NCBI RefSeq assembly: GCF_008831285.2
Contig: NC_045139.1
Span: 25,894,412-25,958,411 of the forward strand
Length of the DNA stretch: 64,000 nt
From: Nymphaea colorata
Taxonomy: Eukaryota > Streptophyta > Magnoliopsida > Nymphaeales > Nymphaeaceae
Direction: 5' to 3'
Positions 1 through 10,312 of the stretch are shown in pieces (the first letter of the stretch is position 1; each line of letters opens with the position of its first letter). Under the pieces are notes generated by a model. The model saw only the letters and a list, made by a program, of their open reading frames with translations, was not told the origin of the DNA and made no database searches. A program made the position numbers and the translations under genes.

Positions 1-639
1 AACGAAATTTTCAGTTATTTGGATTTAAATTTTAGATTCTAAGCCCAATCCTAGACCCAAAATGAATTCACAACAATTCGATTCAAAATGAATCTCTAAA
101 CTCTTGTCTGAACCCAAACACAAAATTCAAATTCAAAATCCAACTTTAGACGTGAAATTCAAATCCAAAATCCATCTCCCCCATCCAAATTAGATCCAAA
201 ACCAAGTCTAGATCCAAATTGAGCATTTCAAACTCAAAATCTAAAGCTGAGATCAAAACGACAATATTTAATGCTATCGAGTGCCATGCATATGTGCACA
301 AACCTCTCCTTTGTTTCATGTCTCATCTTCATACCAAAAATGTGTTTTTGAGCTTAAACCACTCAGTAGAACACGTCAGCGACCGATTGAACCCAATCCA
401 GATTTAAAACGAGCCCGGAGCCACCACTCAAAATGGAGTCGGTCACCCATTTGTAACAAAAATAAATTTTTTTACACATTTTAAACAAAAAATGGTTTAA
501 CACTTCTTATATAAACAACATTTTATTATTATTATTTATTTATTTATCCATTTTGTTTTATTTTGTTTTTTTTAAAGCATCAGTGTGCGCAAACACGCAC
601 CGCACGATGTGCAAACATGCACACAAAGAGCACCGAGAT
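1..639. other. Intergenic, low-complexity A/C-rich DNA
   Basis: No gene is visible. The first 230 bases are a loose repetition of short A/C-rich words such as AAATTCAAAATCC, which reads as low-complexity or old repeat DNA. The open frames here are short and without recognisable motifs. Confidence 0.5.
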
Positions 640-731
640 GGGGCCTGCGTGTTGTGCAGGCCCCTTTCTTAGTTAAAACCACCCCTTGGGGGCGGTTTTG
701 GCTCTGTTGGGTGGGCAATAGCCCTGCCCAC
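640..731. repeat. Cluster of three GC-rich hairpins
   Basis: Three inverted repeats follow each other. 640-648 pairs with 656-664 (GGGGCCTGC / GCAGGCCCC, perfect, 7-base loop). 675-685 pairs with 689-699 (one mismatch, 3-base loop). 711-717 pairs with 725-731 (GTGGGCA / TGCCCAC, perfect). Such a cluster is unusual in this AT-rich setting. It may be part of a decayed transposon end, but no partner copy was found in the window. Confidence 0.6.
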
Positions 732-743
732 ACCCCCAAGGAG

Positions 744-3071
744 TATTTGTAGGGCTAATGGCCAATCTCACTTGGTCAAAGTCTATTTAAAAGAAAATTA
801 AAATTATTCAAAAATATTTGAAATTCAGATGAAAATCTTGTTAAATTAAAAAAAAAAATCAAACTTTGAGTTTTAGCTCCAAAACTCTCTAGAAATACCC
901 CCACAATCTTCCCTCTTGGGCATGGGCTAACCCTTTATGAACTTCTAGTGTTTCTTTATTTGAGGATTTAGAAATTAAAATCTCTAGTGTTTCTTTACCC
1001 CCACAATCTTCCTTATCTCTCTATTTTCATTTCTCTCTTCTTCTCTTCCTCTTCTTCACCAACTTTGGGAGCAAGCTTCCTCAACTTCCACTCTTCAAGG
1101 GAGCAAGCCCCATTTGAAGAAGCTTTGGGATCATCCGTAGTGAGAGATTCATCTCCTAAGAATCATTCTTATTAGAGGTATATATTAAATAACTCAATCC
1201 ATATTTTTCCTTACTTTCTCCCTTCTTCATCTCCCCATGGCTATATAAGATAGCTCTTAAATCTCCTCTTCAAAGTCGAGCTATTCTTGAGTGCACCAAG
1301 AAGTCGAGCTATTCTTGAGTGCACCAAGAGTGTGAGAAAGTGAAATAAGATTTTATTATAGGATTGAAACGTGTCTCTCTCTTCTCTTGAATGCTATTTT
1401 GTTTTGAGATATTATTCATGCATAGCTGATTAATTTTTTTTTTATTTATATACAAATGAGCAGTGAGAATGAGTGTTTGGGTTGAGATTTCTTCATTCTT
1501 ATGTTGATTTTTGATGTTGAGATTTGTCTAACCCAAGAAAGCTCTTCACAAATATGTACATGTTAAAATGCATCTTCATGTCATTCTCACGTTTAGTTTT
1601 TTTTTTAATCACCCGATTAGGGACCCCCAATGAGTGCTTTATTATGTTATTTGATTTTCTTTCATACCCAATGGTGGAAAAAATATATTCTATTGTAACA
1701 ATCAAAATAACAATGTTTTATGTTCACATATAAAAATATTGGAATCGTGTTTTCCAAAAGATTTTCGAAAGCAAGAAATCTCTTTAATGAGGCCTTGGAG
1801 ACTTAGCCTAGGTTCTTGCATGAGCTGAAGTTCTTCTCCGGCCTACATAGGAAAATTGAAGTCAGATATTTTCAAGTTATTTCTTGATTTCAACTCTCAT
1901 GAAGACATATACGTATATACATGTTATATACGTATACACACATGAATGTCTCTTTTTGTCCTTCCCTTTTTATAATTTAATATATACTTTTACAAGTTCT
2001 CATGCACATACATATGAATATATATCGTATCTCTCTCTCTCTCTAGAGTCTCCTTTTCTCTAAAAATATTTTTTCTCTAAGATCTCTCTCTCTTTTTCTA
2101 AAAACGTCTTCTCCCTCTCCATTTGAGTTACTACTTTCTTTTAAGCTCTCATATGCGTGTATATATATATCATACTTCTCTCTCTTTCTTTTTAAAAATC
2201 TTTTATTTTGTTATTTTAAAATTTCTTTCTCTTTTTTTCCCTATTACTCTCGGATTGAAGTATTTTCTTTTTTCCCTTCATTCGATATTTTTTCTTCAAG
2301 ATCTAAGGTTTTAATTTCTCATTTACCGACTTCACTAAGACCAAAATTCAAATAATGACCCAATAATGGAATCATGCTTGATGGTCTACAACCCCTTTTC
2401 ATTTTCAAATACTTTTCATAAAAATACTTATGACTTTATAAATAAAAAATGAGAAACTTAGATGCATATGATGATAGGAATGTTTTAAGATGAATGTTAT
2501 GGTAGGAGTGAATGATTTATTCTTAATCATGTAGGGTCAATGCATCCATATATTCACATTCACTTGCGAAGTCACGAATAATCACAAGCACTCCTCTAAA
2601 AAAACTTAAGCAAGATGGGATGAAGCTCTAGATAGGTAGCAACTGAATTAGTGCAAAGTCTTAAACCTACTTAATTGCTTAAGAGAACACTAATTTGGCT
2701 TCAAAATGTGATCTTCAAATGTTTCCAAATAATATTTGTAAAGATTTTCTAATTCAAGATTTCTCAAATCAAAGTGTTTTATACTCTCAAACGACTTTTC
2801 AAAAACTTTCTCAAAAGTTTGAAACATCAAATCTTCAATCTTTCCTCAAACATTACACCACATTTAGAATGAAAAGATGTTCAAGCCAAAACAAAATGCA
2901 TCAAAAAATAAGCATAGCCCTTGGATTTGTTACCCTCAATAAAGGCATTGGGAACAGTCAATCCTCGTACTGACAACGAGTCCCTTTCTTTCTCATTTCA
3001 AAATAAAATCTCATTTTTCTGGAGCACTCCAAAAACCAAAATATTTTTAGAGATGCTAACAATGATTAACA
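744..3071. other. Non-coding stretch upstream of a Copia relic; may hold its decayed 5' LTR
   Basis: No gene is visible. It includes a perfect 28-bp tandem duplication (1273-1300 and 1301-1328) and CT-rich tracts around 1010-1050 and 2030-2310. Because a tRNA-Met-like primer binding site starts at 3072, the bases just before it should include the end of a 5' LTR. I could not find a matching 3' LTR after 7.1 kb, so the LTR is unproven. Confidence 0.4.
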
Positions 3072-3179
3072 TGGTAGTAGAACAATAATCTCAGTTTCAT
3101 CATTGTGGTCATTGCTTTCTTGCTGCCCATTTCAATTCAGTGTTGTTGGTGTTTGGTGCTTGTTGGCTTTTGTCTATAA

Positions 3180-4130
3180 ATGGCATCTTCTTTCTCATTT
3201 ACTCCTACAATGTCATCAGCAACTATGCCTTCTATTCAATAAAATGTTGTCTCTAGTTTGGTGTCAGTCAACCTCGTTAGGACCAACTGCTCGTTGTGTT
3301 CCTAGATAGAATATATAATGTTCTCCCAAGAGCTTTTTAAGTTTGTTGATGGCTTTTTGCTTTTTCCACTGAAACCATTGGAAAGAATGGCAAACAAGTT
3401 GTTGACTTTAAGTTTTTGATGTGGAAATGTGCAATGGCCCTCAATTGGATAAAAGCCCTTATGATTGAGCCTATTCTAAGTCACATAGTTTGTATGCTTT
3501 TTACTAAAGATGCATAGATTTGTTTTAGAGTAGTTCTTTGCTTCTTTCTCAAGCATGTGCATATTTCAAATTAGAAATGATCTCTAAATTATTAAAAAAG
3601 GCTCTCAACTACTGATACATGACTTAATTGAAGTCAATTATTTTGTTGATTCACTTACTATGGATGAGGAGATTAAAGATCATGATCTTGTTCTTCATAA
3701 TTTGAATGAGCTTCTTCTTGTGTATGAGAGTTTTGTTACTAATCTGACGACTTCAAATCTATGTCTATCCTTTCTGAAATATATTACAGAATCAAGAGAA
3801 ATGCACAACACATTGATAGCATAAATGAATCAATGACTAGAGAAACTAATTATGTGGCTTTCATAACACATTGTGGCCATGGCCAGTAACCCTCAAGCAA
3901 AGGATGTGAAAGATGATGATTCAATGACACTAGATCTTGGAACCCGAATCACAACAACCAAGGGTCATCTAAAACAATTCTTCCTCAAATCAAAGTTAAG
4001 CTAAAGAAGATTTAGGTGTAGTATGTCAGTTTTTTGGGTGCCAAAATCATATAATAAGGCAATGCTTTGACATCCTTAAAGCATTTGTTGCTTGGCAGAA
4101 ATCACAAGGAATATTTTTTTTGGTACTTGG
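3180..4130 (+). pseudogene. Copia gag relic
   Basis: An ATG at 3180 opens a Ser/Thr-rich N-terminus (MASSFSFTPTMSS) typical of one group of Copia gag proteins, followed by a stop after about 20 codons. Further pieces resemble the UBN2-type gag region, for example ELFKFVDG near 3330. Near 4025 a Cys-rich stretch (CQFFGCQNHIIRQC) matches a zinc knuckle with one spacing residue changed. Gag normally packages element RNA in cytoplasmic particles. No continuous frame survives. Confidence 0.6.
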
Positions 4131-4189
4131 ATAAGAGGTTTGTCACCATATGGCTAGAGATGGTGATCATGTAGACGAATCAACAAATT

Positions 4190-5310
4190 ATAATGGCCTG
4201 AATAAGGTGATAGTTGGAAATGGAGCATCTCTTCCTAAAAGTCACTCAATTCTTCTTGAGATGTGCTTCACATTTTGTGTATAAAAAAACTTACTTTCAA
4301 TCACCAAAATTTGTGCTAACAACGGATGCTACTTTGACTTCTATCCTTCTAAATTTCTGGTTAGGAATGTGCAAAGTGAGAAAAAGTTAGTTCAAGGATA
4401 GAATAGATATGGATTTTATCAATGTGATATCCACAAGCATGTAGACTCCAATAGGTCATCTTCAGCTTTCATGTTGTTTGGCTTGAATGAAAAGATGCAA
4501 AGACATGGCATAGCATCTTGGGCATCCCAGTGTGACCATATTTTATATGTTTTAAGGAGAAAGAAGCTCATTGTTTTGGACTTTAGTACTGTTTTATTTT
4601 GTTCTGGTTGTTCTGTTTACAAGATGCATCAACAACCATTTAATAAATCTAAAATGCATGCTTCATTTCCTTTTGAAACTATTCATGTTGATTAATGGGG
4701 ATATACTTCATATATTTCTGGAAAAAGGCATTGATATTTCATGTTGCTTGTTGATTATTTCTCAAGATTTTGTTGGTTGTTTCCTTTAAAATTAAAACAT
4801 GACGTCTTTCATTGTTTCATTAATTTCAAGAAAATTGTGTAAAAGCAAATCAGGGTTTCTTATAAAATTTTTCATTGCGATTCTGATAGAGAGCTTATAA
4901 GCATAATGTTCTCTGATTTCTTGGCTGAAAGTGGCATTAAGCAACCACTTTCATGCCTTCACACTCGCATTATCATGTGGTAAGGCCTGGCATGACATTG
5001 CTTGTTTAATCTGGTTTGCAATTTAGTTTTTGGAGCTACACCTATAGAACAGCCTCTCATAAATAGAATGTTGAGCAGTAATTTAGAGGAAAATCTTCTT
5101 ATAAATGGTTATGAATATGTACTTCATATATTACTAAAACATTTCCGTGCTTGTTACCCTCTTTTGGTGATGTATAAGAAGAATAAGATGTATTCCAAAT
5201 CCCAATCATGTGTCTTCATAGGGCATAGAGTTCAGCATAAATATGTTATTAACCAATGAAAAACAAGGTCTTCATCTCTGAAAAAACTTTTTAATGAGAA
5301 TAAATTCTTG
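4190..5310 (+). pseudogene. Copia protease-integrase relic
   Basis: Pieces follow in the order expected for Copia pol. VGNGASLPKSH (near 4215) and a segment like NLLSITKICANNGCYFDFYP match the protease to pre-integrase region. The stretch around 4580-4695 with FETIHVD corresponds to the approach to the integrase core. HYFMLLVDDFSRFCW-like coding near 4720-4780 is core sequence. LINRMLSSNLE and CYPLL...KSQSCVFIGH (5050-5230) match the integrase-to-RT connection. Multiple stops and frame changes are present. Confidence 0.65.
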
Positions 5311-5759
5311 TTACAACAAACTACTACTCCTTTCACTAAGCAAGAGATAATGCATTGGCTTGATCAGCTAATTAAGCCTTCACTAATAACATCCAAGCAA
5401 TATACCAAGAGGTATCTCCAGTTTTTTGCCACCAAATCAGTTGCCCATATCACCACAAACCGATAGGGCTGCATATGCCGCACTAGCGAGTGATGCTCAA
5501 CTCATCATATCTAATGTTGATCAAGATGTTCATAATCCTAATGATATTCAACTAGAGGCATCTTTTTCTTTGGGTGTTTGTTTACTGTTTGATATTCCTA
5601 ACCAACAGTTGGTTCACACCCATTCCATGGTAATGAGTCCACTGATGGGTCTAGCAATATTCAAAAAATTGACTATGGAGAATGTTTAAATCTTGATGTG
5701 TGTTGTCTTTAGTAATCTTTAGTGAATAATATCAATGGGATAAGAGATTGAATTTTTCT

Positions 5760-7140
5760 ATAAAAAACAGGTATGGACCTCAGAACATCAAATAATTTTC
5801 ACAACATTATTGGTTGCCAGTGGATCTATATGATCAAACATAAACTTGATAGCACAACAGCATGGTTTGAAGTGAAATTGGTTGCTAAAAGATATAGCTA
5901 ATAGGATGGAATGAATTATGTTGAAACTTTCAGTCATATTATCAAACATACCATGGTAGAGTCACCATTGTTGTTGCTATCTCTAATGGTTGGACTATTA
6001 AATAAATGAATGTCAATAGTGCTTTTCTACATAGTATTTTAAAAGAAACTGTGTTCATGCATCAGCCCACCGAGTTTGGAGAATAAGTGTTTTCCTCATT
6101 ATATGTGCAAAATGCATAAGGCAATTTAAGACTTTAAATAGGTTCCTCATGTTTGGTTTAAACATTTAGAAGCATACCTGTTGAGCCAAGGGTTTCAAGA
6201 ATGCAAATATGATGCATTGCTCTTTGTTTAAGAATGAAAGAAGGAACATCAGCTATGCTTTGGTTTATGTTGGTGACATAATTGTCATAGGAAATTCTTT
6301 GTCAGAATTACTAATCAGCTTGATTGATACTTTCAAACATGAATTTTCTATTAAGGACTTCGGCAATATTCATTATTTCATGGGGGGTTTGAAGCCATCT
6401 GACATCAAGATAAATTGTTCTTGACTTAAACACAATATATCTTTGACTTGTTATCTAAGATAGAGATGACAGAAAGCAAGCCTATTAATACACCAGCTGT
6501 TTTAGTGTTATGATATCGAAATATGAAGGAAATTTGAGGATGGAAATATCTACCGTCAAGTTGTGGAAGCCTTGTGGTATGCCGCTCTCACAAGACCAAA
6601 TATCACATATGTCATTAATAAAAATTGTCAATTTATGCAAGTCCCTACCCAACAACATTGGAGATCTATAAAAAGAATTTCGAGATAATCTTAAGGAAAC
6701 AACCCAATATGGTATGTATTTTGATGAATATTCATACCTTAAACTAATCAGATTTTCAGGTGCGAACTTGGCTGGATGCACATATGATAGATTAGAACTG
6801 GAGGTTACATGGCATATAATGGGAAGAACATTATAGTGTGGGCCTTTTCTAAGGAAAGGAACTGTTGCTAGATAATAAACAGAATCATTGTATAAGTTAC
6901 TTTTATGATATAATAATCTCGGAGCAATTCGCATGTCATCTAATCCAGTTTTTCATGCAATAACCAAATATGTGGAAATAAATAATCAGTTTGTATGAGA
7001 AAGGAGTTGCAAACCAAGAGTTTGAAGTGAAGCATGTCAATCTTCAAGTCACAAATACTTTAGTGCCTTGTTATTCCTCGAACCAATTCCATTCATATCC
7101 AAGCTAAATCTTGTGAAGGTTAGCTTGAGTGGGAATGTGA
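5760..7140 (+). pseudogene. Copia reverse transcriptase and RNase H relic
   Basis: Near 5815 the sequence reads GCQWIYMIKHKLD, the start of the Copia RT domain. At 6265-6280 the catalytic box reads YVGD where active enzymes have YVDD, so a catalytic aspartate is lost. The stretch near 6550-6640 reads like YRQVV...LTRPNITYVIN. RNase H remnants run from about 6740 (ANLAGCTYDR) to NPVFHAITKYVEINNQFV near 6940-7000. It is non-functional. Confidence 0.75.
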
Positions 7141-7150
7141 AGCAAGAGAC

Positions 7151-7535
7151 AAGAAATATTGATAAGAATCAATACAATTTTCAACTGCCAATAAAGGATG
7201 ATGGAAAAAATTTAACTAAAAAAGAAACCATAGTATCAAGTGCAACAGAAAATATCATGCTGATAAGCTCAACAAGAGTGTACAGAAAACGGATCATAAA
7301 ATTAACAATCTCATGTCTTCAAAATAATATATATTAATAGAACATCCTTGATATGATGATAGAAAGGATCTTACATACTTAAATATAAGTGTGATGAAAG
7401 AAAAGAAGACATAGGCAAACTACCAAACCTCTATAACTTTTGTGTGTGCCTAGTTATCAGTTTTTTTTCTTCGTCCATTTTTAATGCAGCTTACACTAAC
7501 ATAAATTTTAAAAGCAATCTACGTTTTCTAATTTA

Positions 7536-7540
<5 letters not shown>
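7151..7540. other. Non-coding flank of the Copia relic
   Basis: An open frame of 89 codons (7068-7337) begins in the final part of the Copia pol (similar to KLN-rich C-termini) and runs on into sequence I do not recognise. No gene or LTR is visible. Confidence 0.4.

Positions 7541-7619
<79 letters not shown>
7541..7619. repeat. (AT)n-(GA)n compound microsatellite
   Basis: An uninterrupted AT tract of about 48 bases passes into a GA tract of about 30 bases. Confidence 0.95.
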
Positions 7620-7869
7620 TTGGTATATTCTATATTACATAAGTCAAGGAAAAAGTCTGAACCTCCTAAATTCTTGTCAAAGAACATAAAATATGTCTTA
7701 ACTCATGTTGTTTTTATGCAGAACATTTAATTATTAAAATCTTGATGTTATGAGAGTTATTCATTTCTTGATTGTTATAAAGACATTATTAAATCCAAAA
7801 AATGATTAACTTTGTATATGTTTCTTGTAAAAACATATACAAGATTATATTTGGTTACATTGTCCATCA

Positions 7870-8057
7870 CCATTCTGGGGACAAAAATTAGTTCCATGAA
7901 AATTGATTGTTGGAATACTTTGTGGGCAATGTAACCAAATATAATCTTGTATATATTTTTTCTTGTAAAAATATACACAAGATTATATTTGCTTACATTG
8001 TCCACGAAGTATTCCAACAATCAATTTTCATGGAACTAATTTTTGTCCTCAGAATGG
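7870..8057. repeat. Long near-palindrome (foldback)
   Basis: Left arm 7870 to about 7958 and right arm about 7969 to 8057 are inverted copies with few mismatches and an approximately 10-base AT-rich centre. The outer part of each arm carries a block Y (CCATTCTGGGG... on the left, its complement ending AGAATGG on the right). The inner part carries block X (ACAAGATTATATTTG...). A further forward copy of X lies at 7839-7867, giving the order X-Y-X'-X-Y'. As a result both strands contain nearly the same open frame (MLEYFV...VFQQSIFMELIFV). This is an effect of the palindrome and not evidence of a gene. Confidence 0.9.
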
Positions 8058-8059
8058 TG

Positions 8060-8621
8060 TGGGATCTACCAACTACTATGGATATGTATAAACATATAAG
8101 ACCCTCTTATCCCAAACTTTGATCTGAAGAATAAGTTACAAATATAAAAGTCAAGTTGTTTCTTCAAGAAAAGTGACATACCCCTCAAAGGAGACAATGA
8201 CCTTTACTTAAGGAAACTCATGTTGTTCCCCATTTGTCATTTTCTCTCCCCTCCTTTGAAGGATATTTTAAAAGTTTTGAAAAGAAAAATAACTTACTTG
8301 TACATTTACTAAAACTCCACCATCCGATCTTCTTAGAATTGAAGGCAAAAAATGATTCTCAAGTCCAGTGTAAGAGGGTAAGGTAGCTACTTGTTTCATA
8401 CATATGCATGTAATGGGTGTCCTATAATGCCAAACATCACATATAACAGGTACGCTCAACCAGCCGCTTTCAAAAAATAAAAAAAAAATCATCAATTGCA
8501 TTAATCTGCGACATTTCCTAAGCAATTGTGGGGGAGGCTGTTGATGGTTAGGTTGGGAAGGCAACCTCGGCCCCCTAGATGAGGCAGGAGGGCATCACTA
8601 GTGGTCTGGGGCTACCGGCGA

Positions 8622-8624
<3 letters not shown>
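8060..8624. other. No recognisable feature
   Basis: The stretch between the palindrome and the next microsatellite has no convincing coding sequence. Open frames are short and motif-free. Confidence 0.4.

Positions 8625-8687
<63 letters not shown>
8625..8687. repeat. (AT)n microsatellite
   Basis: About 63 bases of pure AT dinucleotide repeat. Confidence 0.95.
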
Positions 8688-8693
<6 letters not shown>

Positions 8694-9175
8694 TTTTTTT
8701 TATTTTCCTGTCACTAAAAACTATTCATTAGGTGCATTGATGGCAGTGTTTGTCTGGTCTTAATTTTCAAGGCTTTTAGCAGCAGTTTTTGGGTTTTTTT
8801 AGCGACAAAAAATTAAAAGTCTATTCAGCAATACTTGGCGGACAACCGATTTAAGTTTTTTTATATCGATCTCCTATATACATATATAGCTACCATGCGT
8901 CAGATAGTGGTGGTTAGAATTTGAAAATTTATAATTTAAGAGACTATAAATCTTCTTGAAGCCACCATATAAACTGTTTCCATGTCTTAAACCGTGGCTA
9001 ATGCCAAATTAGAGTTTGTTTTGTGACAACAAATTTTTAAAGTTTAACCATTCAGCAACATTCACCACCATGGCGGCATTGAACTCCCCTATATGAAGTA
9101 TCTTGAGCTCCATCCAATTGTATCTAGTAGATATTATTAAGCACACCGTCCTATGCACCTGATGGCAGTGTACTG
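8688..9175. other. No recognisable feature
   Basis: AT-rich sequence without a convincing reading frame or repeat partner inside the window. Confidence 0.4.
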
Positions 9176-9235
9176 TGTGAGAGGTTGTGTGAAAGGTTGG
9201 TTGATTTCCTTGTTCAAACATGAACAAATCTACTG

Positions 9236-9275
<40 letters not shown>

Positions 9276-9400
9276 AGAGAGAGAGAGAGAGACATCGGCA
9301 GTGTAGTGTGAAAGGTTGGATGATTTCTTTGTTCAAACATAACAAATCCAAAAATAGTGTGTGTATATATATATATATGTGTGTGAGAGAGAGAGAGATA
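9176..9400. repeat. Direct duplication with embedded microsatellites
   Basis: A block GTGTGAAAGGTTGG...TTTC.TTGTTCAAACAT...ACAAATC followed by (TA)n, TGTGTG and (GA)n occurs twice, at about 9188-9292 and 9307-9400. The copies differ by a few bases and in microsatellite length. It looks like a local tandem duplication of a unit of about 115 bp. Confidence 0.8.
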
Positions 9401-9509
9401 GTGACTTTTAAATATTCATCAATATCTACTCATGCCTTTTCATGGGTCGTTGTTTGGTTTTACAAGATAAATAATGTAAAATGCCTTTGCATGTTTTTTG
9501 AAAAAAGAT

Positions 9510-10312
9510 AAAACAACGCGGCAAACAAAATTACGGTTTACTAAAAAAACATGTTTTTTTGTAAAAAAATGTTAAAAATAAAAAAAACACGAAAAAATGT
9601 TTTTTAAGTTTTTTCCTTTCATTCATTTTTTCATGTTTTTTTAGTGCCAAACAAACTTTTTTTTCTAATTTTTATTGTTGCAAATCTTTGCACTATTTGT
9701 TTGCCACTTATTTTATTCCTTCATTTTTTTTTTTTAATTTTTAAAAGTTTACCTTTTTTTTTGTTTTTTCTGTTTTTTTAAAGCACCGTTAAAATTGAAG
9801 ATATTTTTTTTTTTGTGACTATGAAACGCTGTGGGGACTCTCTGAACTCGATCAGCAGCGTTGCTGAACCAAATGAGAGCATCCATCGTCTGGTTAATTA
9901 GTCTATAGTCTATTGACTGATCGGCAGTTAGACTACCGAGGTCGCTGTTGCCCCACCTACTACTCCTCCCTTTTCAGGTTAGAAAATGCAGAGACAGCGA
10001 CTGCAACTGCACTTGTTAATTTTCCAAGAAGCAGTGACGTTCGTCAAACCATTTAGCTCGCCAAATTCATACCAACCACCCCCCCATCTATCCGCCATGG
10101 CAGAGCCGAAGCTGTGAATTTGCTAGGACGGCCAATGCAGCAAGCCTCTGCCCACAAGTTTTCACACAGTCTTCTTCTGGTTGGTTCAACCCCCAGAAAA
10201 GCTCTCCCACTCACTCAATCTCTTCCCCCTTCTTTCAAATTCACGTCAGATCCTTCTTCCCCTTAATGCACCTCTGATCATCTCTGCTCGAAGGAGGGAA
10301 CAGAAAGCAGCC
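9510..10312. other. AT-rich spacer and upstream region of the ABCG gene
   Basis: 9510-9820 is rich in A and T homopolymers with repeated ACATGTTTTTT/AAAAAACACG-like words. Similar sequence recurs at 12950-13690 on the other side of the ABCG gene, so both are probably copies of one AT-rich repeat. From about 9830 base composition rises and the sequence becomes gene-like 5' flank. No certain TATA box was seen. Confidence 0.4.

Larger units (their letters stand above)
3072..7150 (+). mobile_element. Degenerate Ty1/copia retrotransposon (relic)
   Basis: The order of parts is that of a Copia element on the plus strand. A primer binding site-like TGGTAGTAGAAC (3072-3083) resembles the plant initiator tRNA-Met site. 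It is followed by remnants of gag with a start near 3180, a CCHC-like knuckle near 4030, protease-to-integrase sequence at 4190-5300, reverse transcriptase at 5760-6640 and RNase H at 6700-7130. Every domain is broken by stops and frameshifts, so the copy is inactive and old. The 3' LTR was not recognised and the right edge is approximate. The lineage differs from the Copia elements at 22-31 kb and 46-51 kb, judging by the gag and the RNase H wording. Confidence 0.8.

Noticed and set aside
7775-8122. Similar proteins encoded on both strands around 7.9 kb
   Set aside because: The likeness follows from the near-palindromic DNA. No start, promoter or domain supports a gene.
10181-10312. Upstream extension of the ABCG protein by 44 codons
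   Set aside because: The frame is open, but its first codon is TTG and no ATG occurs before 10313. The ATG at 10313 has a strong plant start context.
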